DNA of 15,453 bases, taken from assembly GCA_015661535.1 (NCBI GenBank), contig DQVY01000287.1, positions 1-15,453 of the forward strand. Direction: 5' to 3'. The notes beneath the pieces were generated by a model. The model made no database searches. It was not told the origin of the DNA and saw nothing but the letters and a program-made list of their open reading frames with translations. This document shows, one piece after another, positions 7,119-14,078 of the stretch; positions within the stretch are counted from its first letter, which is position 1, and the number at the start of each line of letters is the position of its first letter. This DNA is from Sulfurovum sp. GTDB lineage: Bacteria > Campylobacterota > Campylobacteria > Campylobacterales > Sulfurovaceae. The position numbers and the translations under genes were made by a program.

Positions 7119-8523
7119 ACAAAGCAGTGTGGCACACCCTACATTTGCTGTAGTGGGACACCCCAATAAAGGTAAGAGCTCTATTGTATCGGCCTTGGCA
7201 CTGGATGATTCAGTACATATATCAAACACTTCAGGTACCACAACCAAAAAGCGAAGTTTTCCTTTAAGTGTGGATGGAAGAGTTCTCTATGAATTGTTCG
7301 ATACACCAGGGTTTCAAAGGGCAAGAAGGGTATTGGCATGGTTGGAAAAACATGATGTTCCTGCGGATAAAAGGCATGAAATAGTACAACGTTTTATCAA
7401 TGAACATCAGGAAGATACACGTTTTAATGATGAGATAGAACTGCTTACGCCCATCATGGAAGGTGCAGGTATTATTTATGTGGTAGATGCCTCTAAACCT
7501 TATGGGGAAGAGTATGAAGCAGAGATGGAGATACTGCGTTGGACAGGGCAGCCCTCTATGGCACTTATAAACCATATTGATGACAATGACTATAGCCAAG
7601 AGTGGAAGAGGGCATTGGGGCAGTATTTTAAGATGGTACGTACCTTTAATCCTATGCAGACGAGTCTTGCACAGCATATGAGTATTTTAGAGAGTATGGC
7701 ACAGCTTAAAGAAGAGTGGATAGCCCCTGTGAAAGCATCGATGAAGTTATTTGAACAGTATCAGGAGCAGATGCTGGAGAGGAGTGCTGCACTCTTGACA
7801 ACATTGCTTTATGAATCACTTTCTATGGTGGAACGTTTTCCTGTAAAAACAGAAGAAGTGTATGCAGAAGACAAAGAGAAAGTGGAAGAGAAATATAAAG
7901 AAAAACTACGTACTATGGAAGTAAATGTTCAAGAGCAGATAGAAAAAATTTGGAACCATGAACACCTTCAAAAAACACAAGAGATGTTGACGTTGGATGA
8001 GATGGATCTTTTTTCCAAAGAGACAGCATCTGTCTTTGGATTGACCCGTAAAGAACTCATCATTACAGGTGCAACCTCCGGAGCTGCTGCCGGCGCAGGG
8101 ATAGACCTTCTTTTTGCAGGACACACCCTGCTTTTGGGTGGACTCATTGGGGGTGTCGTAGGCGGTACAGGTGCCTATTTTGGTTTTAATGAACTCTCAG
8201 AAGTAAAAGTGTTAGGGCAGACCATGGGGAAACGCTATCTTGAAATAGGCCCTATGGAAAACAGAAATTTCCCTTATATCTTACTGGGTCGTGCTCTGTA
8301 TCATACAGTGCAGGTAGCAAGTATATCTCATGCGGCAAGAGAAGTGTTTGATATGAAAATGGACCAAACATTCAAAGCCCAGTGGCTTAGTGATACCTTG
8401 AGAAAAAATTTGGAGACATACCATAAAAAGTTTCGTTCAGGAAAGAGTGTAGAACCAAAGGATCTTAAAGCGTATGAGGCACTCATACATCAGACACTAA
8501 AAGCATTGTTGGAGGGGGAGTAA
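7105..8523 (+). CDS. GTPase with DUF3482-type C-terminal domain
   Basis: 472 residues. The N-terminal part is a TRAFAC-class G domain: G1 GHPNKGKS at 18-25, G2 threonines in SGTTT (43-47), G3 DTPG at 66-69, and G4 as NHID at 156-159 in place of NKxD. A charged, probably coiled-coil stretch runs about 250-300 (EKVEEKYKEKLRTMEVNVQ and on). It is followed by a glycine-rich hydrophobic segment at about 319-361 with GAAAGAG and GGLIGGVVGG, able to enter or span the membrane. A strong GGGGGAGGA ribosome site at 7090-7098 lies inside the end of the DUF2868 gene. The layout recalls dynamin-like or membrane-remodelling GTPases, but that is inference; the biological role is not known to me. It converges on pgpA with only 9 bases between stops and no visible terminator. 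Confidence 0.88.
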   Translation: METPKQSSVAHPTFAVVGHPNKGKSSIVSALALDDSVHISNTSGTTTKKRSFPLSVDGRVLYELFDTPGFQRARRVLAWLEKHDVPADKRHEIVQRFINEHQEDTRFNDEIELLTPIMEGAGIIYVVDASKPYGEEYEAEMEILRWTGQPSMALINHIDDNDYSQEWKRALGQYFKMVRTFNPMQTSLAQHMSILESMAQLKEEWIAPVKASMKLFEQYQEQMLERSAALLTTLLYESLSMVERFPVKTEEVYAEDKEKVEEKYKEKLRTMEVNVQEQIEKIWNHEHLQKTQEMLTLDEMDLFSKETASVFGLTRKELIITGATSGAAAGAGIDLLFAGHTLLLGGLIGGVVGGTGAYFGFNELSEVKVLGQTMGKRYLEIGPMENRNFPYILLGRALYHTVQVASISHAAREVFDMKMDQTFKAQWLSDTLRKNLETYHKKFRSGKSVEPKDLKAYEALIHQTLKALLEGE

Positions 8524-8532
8524 AAGAAAGGC

Positions 8533-9024
8533 CTAAAAAAGTTTTTCTAATCCCATTAAAAGTACCACTGTCAATAAGCCTCCGGCAATCCCTGCCAGTA
8601 TATCATCCATCATCACGCCCAAACCACCTTTGATCTCTCTGTCTATCCATCCTATGGTGGAGGGTTTCCAGATATTAAAAAGACGGAAAGCAGCAAAACT
8701 GAACACTATAGCCAAGAGGTCTGCATAAGGATACTGCATGGTAAGGGCTGTAGAATAGGCTATCATCAGTGCAAGCCACATACCGGCAGCTTCATCTATG
8801 ACAATGTGTTGTTGGTCATGGTTGCCTGTTTCCTTTTCGTATTTGTTGATCTCAAAAATACCTATAACGGTAATGGCAAGTGTCAGCATAAAAAGTGTTT
8901 CCATACCCAAATAATAGAGTATAGCAAGACCTATGGGCAGAGCAGCCAGTGTACCGGCTGTAGCAGGTGCTTTTGGACTAAGTCCCGCACCGCCAAAGGT
9001 TAAAAAAAGTTTTTGTAAGGTCAT
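8533..9024 (-). CDS. pgpA: Phosphatidylglycerophosphatase A
   Basis: Removes phosphate from phosphatidylglycerophosphate to give phosphatidylglycerol, at the cytoplasmic membrane. The 163-residue product shows the family motifs GGAGLSPKAPATAGTLAALP at the N-terminus, HIVIDEAAGMW around 73-83, FRLFNIWKP at 113-121, and DREIKGGLGVMMDDILAG at 128-145, whose acidic residues hold the catalytic metal. Hydrophobic segments lie at about 28-56, 80-96, 100-115 and 140-160. ATG 9024 is chosen over ATG 9030: the AGGAG that overlaps the upstream stop codon is 8 bases from the former and only 2 from the latter. It is the last gene of the ispDF operon and starts 11 bases after the Sat-like gene ends. Confidence 0.95.
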   Translation of the reverse strand: MTLQKLFLTFGGAGLSPKAPATAGTLAALPIGLAILYYLGMETLFMLTLAITVIGIFEINKYEKETGNHDQQHIVIDEAAGMWLALMIAYSTALTMQYPYADLLAIVFSFAAFRLFNIWKPSTIGWIDREIKGGLGVMMDDILAGIAGGLLTVVLLMGLEKLF

Positions 9025-9035
9025 ATGCATCGCTC

Positions 9036-10226
9036 CTATGTAAGAGATGAAGTTTGGTAAAGCTCTGTAAGTTTCAAGTAAAACTGTTCTTCACTTTGCT
9101 GTTCCAAAAGTCCTGAACCCGGCATAAGAGAGTAGTACATCTCTTGGAGGTTCTTAAATCTTTCAGGGAAAAGGGCTGCCAATATGTTGGCTGAAACTTC
9201 TTTTCTTACCAAAATAGGGGGAGGAATGAGCCCTGATTGTATGAGTTTCATAATGGATTCTGAATGATAGTGTACATGGTGGTGTTGTCCATGGGGACAG
9301 GTTCTTGTACTGACAAGCGTCTTACAGGTATCGCAGTATACATACTCATCAATGGTTTTAATATCAATAGCCATCTCTTCACTGTGATCAAATACAGAAG
9401 AGAGACGGTTTTTATCATAATACAAGCCAAGCCCCCCATGATTTTTACCAATAACCAATTGGCTGCAGCCATAATTTTTTGCCAAAAGTGCATCTAAAAT
9501 GAGTTCATTGTAGCCTGCAAAGATATAGGAGTTCTCAAAAGGAATGATAATCACTTTATTGCGTGGTAAAAAATTGTCTACAAAGGTACTCAGTGCATTG
9601 TGGCGTATGTCATAACGAAGTCCTTCAGAGGTAAAAGGTTTTCTCAAAAAGATGACAAGAAGATCAGAGTTGCTTAGTGCTTGGCGTATCATTCTTTCAT
9701 GGGCACGGTTGAGAGGGTTTGCTGCAAGCATCATAGAGGAGATGTACTGCGCACCTGTTTTTGTAATGATATTTTGTATACGTTTCACATTATCTTCAAG
9801 AAGTGGATAGACAACGGTATAGTCACCCGATACTGCCATTTTTCCAAGTCTTGCTGTTGTATTGCGTACTCCAGGATGTGCAGCATCGGAGGTGCCGTAA
9901 ATATCATTTAGTCGTTTGGCAGGATCAATATCAAAAGTCTCATCTACTGTGAGTTCCCCTACAACTTCACCTTCACACAGCAGAGATATGATCTCACCCG
10001 CTTTTACCGTTTTGAGTACCTGATGATTTTTTCTACCCTTTGGTGCAAGGATAAAAGAAAAAGGGAATGGTATCCCTTTATACATTTTACTTCTGTCAAC
10101 TTCTTCTGCCTCTTCTTTGCCCATGAGCTTTTCTATGGGGGAAATGAGTCCGGCTTGTGCCAGGGCTAAAGTAGAAAGTGCTTCTGTGTCAATGTACAGT
10201 GATTTATTTCTTTTTGAAAAGTCCAT
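9036..10226 (-). CDS. ATP-sulfurylase-like protein with degenerate active site
   Basis: 396 residues with the dissimilatory-type Sat layout: a PUA-like N-terminal domain (about 1-150), the ATP-sulfurylase catalytic fold (155-345) and a zinc site C298-x2-C301-x8-C310-P-H312. True Sat makes adenylyl sulfate and pyrophosphate from ATP and sulfate (or the reverse) using Q-x-R-N-x-x-H-x-x-H. Here that motif is LAANPLNRAH at 167-176: Gln, Arg and the first His are lost, only Asn170 and His176 remain. The GRDHAG loop is GKNHGG at 260-265, and the SGT after the zinc site is SES at 322-324. An added His cluster (HGQHHHVHYH, 312-321) follows the zinc site. It is therefore unlikely to be a normal ATP sulfurylase. 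Its start lies 23 bases inside the regulator gene, with AAGGA upstream. C. jejuni, as I recall, has a Sat-annotated gene at the same place (Cj1609). Confidence 0.88.
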   Translation of the reverse strand: MDFSKRNKSLYIDTEALSTLALAQAGLISPIEKLMGKEEAEEVDRSKMYKGIPFPFSFILAPKGRKNHQVLKTVKAGEIISLLCEGEVVGELTVDETFDIDPAKRLNDIYGTSDAAHPGVRNTTARLGKMAVSGDYTVVYPLLEDNVKRIQNIITKTGAQYISSMMLAANPLNRAHERMIRQALSNSDLLVIFLRKPFTSEGLRYDIRHNALSTFVDNFLPRNKVIIIPFENSYIFAGYNELILDALLAKNYGCSQLVIGKNHGGLGLYYDKNRLSSVFDHSEEMAIDIKTIDEYVYCDTCKTLVSTRTCPHGQHHHVHYHSESIMKLIQSGLIPPPILVRKEVSANILAALFPERFKNLQEMYYSLMPGSGLLEQQSEEQFYLKLTELYQTSSLT

Positions 10227-11085
10227 ATTTTTTCCTTTTTTCCCAGAGGCTTTTTCTTGAGATTCCTAACTTTTTAGAGAGTTCTGTATCTGGGAACCTG
10301 TATTGAAAACTATTGACAATAAATTTGACATAGTCATCGATGGTAAGGATCTCATTTTGATCATAGAGTTTAGAGTCTGTATTGAGTGTTATCGTGTTAA
10401 AGTCAGATTCCAGGTTTGAGGTACTGCACAAAATAAAATCATAGTTTTTTAACATTTCCAGCAGTGTTTCTCTGTCTGTTTTTTTAAGTACATGTACTTC
10501 AGTGATATAGAGTAAAGAAGCAGAGCTGCTTTGTTCTATTTTCTCTTTCCAGTTCTTGTCGCCTAAAGGTATAAAAGTAAGCAGAGTATTGGTTGTTTCA
10601 ACATGTTCAAATACAATTTTATCGATCAGCCTTTGGTAGTTTGTTTCTATAACAAGAGGGGTGGTGATCTCTTTTATATCAAAGTTGCTTTCAATGTCTT
10701 TGAGAAGATTTTGCATGTATTCCTGATAAAGAGAGGTTTGCTTTCTCAGGGCTTGATACTCTTTAAGATGCTCAATTTTTCGCATGAGATCTTCGAGCAT
10801 AAAAGGTTTGACGATGTAATCTTTTGCGCCAAGTCTCAGCGGCTCTCCGACGGTATCATTGTTAATGTAGTTGACCATTAAAATGATGATCTTGTCTTTA
10901 AACTTTGTAATGAGCGGAGAAGTGTTTTGTCCCGGGAGATTCGTGGAGAGAAGATAGATATCAGCATTTGTGTTCATAGTCTCTTTTATAGAGCTATATA
11001 TCTCTGTTTCATACCCGGCTTCATTTAGTTTTGATGCAATACTTTGCGCCAAATAGAGTTCATTTTCTACAATGATAATTTTCAT
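10204..11085 (-). CDS. Atypical orphan response regulator, HP1021/Cj1608 (CemR) type
   Basis: 293 residues from ATG 11085, which has GGAG 6 bases upstream; an ATG 12 bases earlier has no good site. A CheY-like receiver domain fills about 1-115, but the acidic pair is E7-N8 and the phosphoacceptor position is Ser47 (LLSTNLPG), so it should not be phosphorylated in the normal way. Lys93 in the VKPF motif is kept. The middle (120-250) is a less clear linker domain. The end, 266-290 (TELSKKLGISRKSLWEKRKKYG), is a Fis/NtrC-type helix-turn-helix. Helicobacter HP1021 also has Ser at this site and lies next to ispDF; it and Cj1608 are described as regulators of replication, redox response and energy metabolism. 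Orthology is inferred from the gene order and these residues. No sensor kinase gene is nearby. Confidence 0.9.
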   Translation of the reverse strand: MKIIIVENELYLAQSIASKLNEAGYETEIYSSIKETMNTNADIYLLSTNLPGQNTSPLITKFKDKIIILMVNYINNDTVGEPLRLGAKDYIVKPFMLEDLMRKIEHLKEYQALRKQTSLYQEYMQNLLKDIESNFDIKEITTPLVIETNYQRLIDKIVFEHVETTNTLLTFIPLGDKNWKEKIEQSSSASLLYITEVHVLKKTDRETLLEMLKNYDFILCSTSNLESDFNTITLNTDSKLYDQNEILTIDDYVKFIVNSFQYRFPDTELSKKLGISRKSLWEKRKKYGLFKKK

Positions 11086-11098
11086 ATCTTGCTCCATT

Positions 11099-12220
11099 TC
11101 ATAAAGTTTTCCAGTTTGTGTAAGTCAAATTTGCTACGGCGTGTACCGTGACACCTTCTTTTCGTCCTACAAAACCAAGTTTTTCTGCGGTAGTTGCTTT
11201 GATATTTATAAAGTTTTTACGTAGTCCCAATAAAGTCGAAAGTGTTGTACGCATCTCTTCTTTATAAGGATTTATCTTAGGTGCTTCTGCCATAATAGTA
11301 AGGTCTACATTGCCTATGGTATATCCAAATGAGCCTATGCGTTCTACCGTATCTTGCAGCAAGGCTTTTGAGTCTGCTCCGGCATAGGTCTCTTCTGTAT
11401 CGGGGTATAGTTCCCCTATGTCTCCCATACCCGCTGCACCCAAAAGTGCATCAATGAGTGCATGTATGGCTACATCACCGTCACTGTGTGCTTTAAATCC
11501 ATAGGGTACATCTATAGTTACACCGCAAAGTACCATTGCTTTGCCTTCTTCAAAAGGATGAATGTCTATAGCAAAACCTGTCAGTGTTTTGTTGGAAGGT
11601 GCTTCAAGACAGGAGAGCTTCTGCAAGTCCTCAAGTGTCGTCAGTTTATGTGCTTTGTGTGAACCTTCTACAAAAAAGACTTTTTCCCCCAGAGAGGCAA
11701 TGGCAGAAGAGTCATCTGTAAAGACTTTATTGGTCTCAAGGGCTTTTTTGAGTGTTTTGGTAACAGAAAGTTGAGGTGTCTGAATGATCTTTACGGCTTC
11801 TCTGTCCAGGGGTTGGTTAGCAAGGTAGAGCGTATCGGTAACAGGGAGTACAGGTACGATACATGAGGCTTTACTTTTCGCATTTAAAATACCTTGTATC
11901 ATCGTCGTTGGAACACAACATCGTGCAATATCACTGACCAGTACATACTCAGAAGTAACATGTGCCAGTGCATTTTTGAGAGACGCCTGTCTGCTCTCTC
12001 CACCTCTTACGTAGGTGTAAGAAGCAAAGTTTTTCATATAGTTGATTTCATTTTGGGAAGAGACTATGATGATCTGGTCAAAGTGAGCACTTCTTTCAAA
12101 GTGCTCTGCAACATGTAGCCAAAGGGGTGTTTCCCCTGTAACAAGCCATTGCTTTTTGACATTTGTACCAAATCTTGTAGAACTTCCGGCACCCAGAAGG
12201 ATCAAAGTCATAGTTGACAC
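11099..12220 (-). CDS. ispDF: Bifunctional IspD/IspF enzyme of the MEP isoprenoid pathway
   Basis: A fusion of 2-C-methylerythritol 4-phosphate cytidylyltransferase and 2-C-methylerythritol 2,4-cyclodiphosphate synthase, typical of Campylobacterota. The IspD part (1 to about 205) has the nucleotide loop LLGAGSSTRFG at 8-18, then KKQW at 22-25, and VSDIAR at 95-100 for the family's DAAR site. The IspF part (215-373) has metal ligands Asp219 and His221 (DIH), His253 in AIHALIDALLGA, DIGELYPDT at 267-275, and the C-terminal KATTAEKLGFVGRKEG. The start is given as GTG 12220, 5 bases after AGGGG; an in-frame ATG at 12211 is the alternative and removes three residues. It is first in a four-gene operon and is divergent from mrp. 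The regulator gene begins 13 bases after its stop. Confidence 0.96.
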   Translation of the reverse strand: MSTMTLILLGAGSSTRFGTNVKKQWLVTGETPLWLHVAEHFERSAHFDQIIIVSSQNEINYMKNFASYTYVRGGESRQASLKNALAHVTSEYVLVSDIARCCVPTTMIQGILNAKSKASCIVPVLPVTDTLYLANQPLDREAVKIIQTPQLSVTKTLKKALETNKVFTDDSSAIASLGEKVFFVEGSHKAHKLTTLEDLQKLSCLEAPSNKTLTGFAIDIHPFEEGKAMVLCGVTIDVPYGFKAHSDGDVAIHALIDALLGAAGMGDIGELYPDTEETYAGADSKALLQDTVERIGSFGYTIGNVDLTIMAEAPKINPYKEEMRTTLSTLLGLRKNFINIKATTAEKLGFVGRKEGVTVHAVANLTYTNWKTL

Positions 12221-12244
12221 ATTTTCCCCTATTATTTTTTATTA

Positions 12245-12264
12245 TGTAACAATTTGTAACGAAT
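12245..12264 (-). promoter_or_regulatory. Tandem TGTAAC repeats, candidate regulator site upstream of ispDF
   Basis: TGTAACAATT and TGTAACGAAT stand head to tail with a 10-bp period. On the minus strand the first reads TGTTACA, which fits the HP1021 box TGTT[TA]C[TA] as I remember it; the second has one mismatch. A -10-like TATTAT (minus strand, 12268-12263) lies beside them, so the repeats would cover the expected ispDF start site. This suggests control of the operon by its own regulator, but the motif is short. Confidence 0.4.
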
Positions 12265-12294
12265 AATACAGAAGTAATGCTTTAAAGTTTCTTT

Positions 12295-12317
12295 AATAGG
12301 ATAAAATTTGTCCTATT
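12295..12317. promoter_or_regulatory. 23-bp dyad, candidate operator between ispDF and mrp
   Basis: The arms AATAGGATAAA and TTTGTCCTATT are inverted copies with 10 of 11 positions matching, around a single central A. The one-base spacer rules out a good RNA hairpin and favours a dimeric DNA-binding protein. It lies 45 bp before the mrp -10 box and 75 bp before ispDF, so it could act on either gene. Confidence 0.4.
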
Positions 12318-12361
12318 TTAAAAATAGTTCAAAATTTCAATCTAATTTAAGATTTTGGTGG

Positions 12362-12367
12362 TATAAC
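12362..12367 (+). promoter_or_regulatory. Probable -10 box and ribosome site of mrp
   Basis: TATAAC lies 30 bp before the mrp start, followed by AGGAG at 12388-12392, 5 bases before the ATG. The stretch before it is AT-rich in phase, as often seen in Campylobacterota promoters; no -35 is clear. Confidence 0.45.
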
Positions 12368-12397
12368 TTCCCATAACTAAATGAATTAGGAGTACAC

Positions 12398-13594
12398 ATG
12401 ACAGAACAAAATGTATTAGATGCATTGAAAAATGTAACGTATCCAGGATTTACGAAAGATATCGTAACTTTTGGCTTTGTAAAAGATATTGTTGTAGAAA
12501 ATACAACAGTAGGACTTATGTTGGATATTACATCATCAGCAGATGAAGTAAAGAATGAACTTATAGAAAATGCTACAGCTGAACTTAAAAAAGCTGGCTT
12601 TGAAGAGATCCACGTCAATATTACAGCACCACAAGCACCAAGACAGATGTCAAATTCTGTATCTGGTAAAAATATTGCACCACATATCAAGAACTTTGTT
12701 ATGGTAAGTTCTGGTAAAGGCGGGGTCGGTAAATCAACTACTTCAGTAAACTTGGCAATTGCTTTGGCAATGCAAGGTAAAAAAGTCGGTCTGCTTGATG
12801 CAGATATTTATGGACCAAATATCCCTCGAATGATGGGTGTAGATGGTATAAAACCAGAGATCCAGGGAAATAAACTGGAACCGCTTAAAGCCTATGGTGT
12901 AGAGATCATGTCTATGGGTGCCATTATGGAAGAGGGTAAAGCACTTATCTGGAGAGGTTCAATGATCATGAAAGCCATTGAGCAATTCTTGAGAGATATC
13001 TTATGGTCAGAACTGGATGTACTTGTCATCGATATGCCACCGGGAACAGGTGATGCACAACTTTCACTTGCACAGTCGGTACCGATCACTGCAGGTATTA
13101 CGGTTACTACACCGCAAGAAGTTTCTTTAGATGACAGTAGACGTTCATTGAATATGTTCAAAAAATTGGAGATCCCGACTGCAGGTATTATTGAAAATAT
13201 GTCAGGATTTATTTGTCCTTCATGTGATACAGAATCAGACATCTTTGGTATGGGTACATCTGCGGCAGTAGCCAAAGAGTTTGATACTGATCTTATGACG
13301 CGTATACCAATAGAACCAGCGATCAGAATAGGGGGAGATACAGGTCAGCCGATCGCGTATCACAAACCAGACTCTGAGACAGGTAAACGTTACCAGGAAG
13401 CAGCGGTTAAGTTATGGGAATTCATAGAAAAAGTAAATGCTGAAGGTTTGGCAGATAACTCTTCTGTACAACCTACAACAGCACCAGGTGTGTCTGCTTG
13501 TAGTACAGGTGGAGCAGCTGCGGCTGCACCAGCTAAAGAAGAGCCTAAAGCGGCTGAAGGCGAAAGTTGCGGCACAGGCTGCGGCTGCCACTAA
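12398..13594 (+). CDS. mrp: Mrp/ApbC (NBP35-like) iron-sulfur carrier P-loop ATPase
   Basis: 398 residues. About 1-80 is the MIP18/DUF59 domain. The ParA/MinD-like ATPase follows: deviant Walker A GKGGVGKS at 106-113 with the signature Lys107, DADIYGPNIPRM at 134-145, and Walker B DVLVIDMPPGTGD at 207-219. The Fe-S-bridging pair of the family is C273-x2-C276 (ICPSCD). Such proteins bind a 4Fe-4S cluster at the dimer interface and pass it to apo-proteins in the cytoplasm. Past about residue 350 is an extra tail: a Pro/Ala/Ser-rich linker with a run of Ala, then C368 and an end SCGTGCGCH (C391, C395, C397, H398), which could bind metal or cluster. A likely client is any of the many Fe-S enzymes of this respiratory lifestyle. 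mrp is divergent from ispDF, as recalled for C. jejuni. Confidence 0.95.
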   Translation: MTEQNVLDALKNVTYPGFTKDIVTFGFVKDIVVENTTVGLMLDITSSADEVKNELIENATAELKKAGFEEIHVNITAPQAPRQMSNSVSGKNIAPHIKNFVMVSSGKGGVGKSTTSVNLAIALAMQGKKVGLLDADIYGPNIPRMMGVDGIKPEIQGNKLEPLKAYGVEIMSMGAIMEEGKALIWRGSMIMKAIEQFLRDILWSELDVLVIDMPPGTGDAQLSLAQSVPITAGITVTTPQEVSLDDSRRSLNMFKKLEIPTAGIIENMSGFICPSCDTESDIFGMGTSAAVAKEFDTDLMTRIPIEPAIRIGGDTGQPIAYHKPDSETGKRYQEAAVKLWEFIEKVNAEGLADNSSVQPTTAPGVSACSTGGAAAAAPAKEEPKAAEGESCGTGCGCH

Positions 13595-13607
13595 TCCCCA
13601 TTATACA

Positions 13608-13637
13608 CTTGTTCCACAGCAGGAGCTGTGGAACGAG
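13608..13637. terminator. Strong hairpin between convergent mrp and DUF3144 genes
   Basis: A 13-bp stem with one G-T pair (arms CTTGTTCCACAGC and GCTGTGGAACGAG) closes an AGGA loop, 13 bp after the mrp stop and 30 bp after the stop of the facing gene. No clear T tract on either side. Its place between two convergent genes supports a two-way terminator. Confidence 0.65.
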
Positions 13638-13667
13638 TAAAATCCCCCTCTTTTAGAGAGAAACGTT

Positions 13668-13991
13668 TTACTTCTTTTCTTGACTCGCTTTAGCACCAGT
13701 AATAAATTGTTCAAAATTATCTACATAGTTATCAAAGTTTTCTTCGAACATATGTTTATATTGTGTGGTAAAAAAGTTTACAATCTCTTCTTTTTCTGCT
13801 TTCATCTCTTCTGCACTTTTGAAACCCATAGCTGTGATCCATGCATTAAAACGTGAAGAGGCGAACATGAGTGAATTGGTGGCATCCGCCGGGGGTGTTG
13901 TTTCATTGATGTGTCCGTTTGCAAGTTGTATATGTGCATCTGCACGTTTGTAAAAGTTTCCATCTATTGGTGTTTTGTTTTCGTTTGACAT
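13668..13991 (-). CDS. DUF3144 family protein
   Basis: Start set at ATG 13991, 8 bases after AAGGA; a longer frame to 14066 runs through the promoter region and lacks a ribosome site. The 107 residues match my memory of DUF3144: FYKRADAHIQLANGHIN at 13-29, SSRFNAW at 45-51, and IVNFFTTQYKHMFEENFDNY at 70-89. It is short, soluble and mainly helical, with no signal peptide, membrane segment or metal motif. Function of the family is unknown. It is a single gene facing mrp, and its promoter region is shared with the small acidic protein on the other strand. Confidence 0.82.
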   Translation of the reverse strand: MSNENKTPIDGNFYKRADAHIQLANGHINETTPPADATNSLMFASSRFNAWITAMGFKSAEEMKAEKEEIVNFFTTQYKHMFEENFDNYVDNFEQFITGAKASQEKK

Positions 13992-14003
13992 AGGGTTTCC
14001 TTG

Positions 14004-14017
14004 TACTATATATAGTA
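14004..14017. promoter_or_regulatory. 14-bp perfect palindrome in the DUF3144 promoter region
   Basis: TACTATATATAGTA reads the same on both strands and lies 13 bp before the DUF3144 start, just upstream of its ribosome site. It could contain that gene's -10 (TATATA) and an operator. Very AT-rich palindromes arise easily by chance. Confidence 0.3.
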
Positions 14018-14044
14018 TTTTTTCGTATTGTACATTTTTTTGGC

Positions 14045-14050
14045 TATAAT
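14045..14050 (+). promoter_or_regulatory. -10 box of the small acidic protein gene
   Basis: A perfect TATAAT preceded by GGC after a run of seven T lies 28 bp before the start at 14079; AGGA follows at 14068-14071, 7 bases before the ATG. The T run and TATAAT fit a Campylobacterota sigma-70 promoter. Confidence 0.6.
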
Positions 14051-14078
14051 TCGTCCATATAAACATTAGGACACCCCC

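Noticed and set aside
9036..10226. Calling this gene sat with a role in sulfate activation or sulfite oxidation
   Set aside because: Too many catalytic residues are replaced, and no aprAB or cys genes lie nearby.
11086..11097. Earlier ATG for the response regulator
   Set aside because: GGAG spaced for ATG 11085 lies within those codons, and the shorter form starts right at the receiver's first strand.
13992..14066. Longer N-terminus for the DUF3144 protein
   Set aside because: The added 25 residues span the promoter region, and AAGGA is correctly placed for ATG 13991 only.
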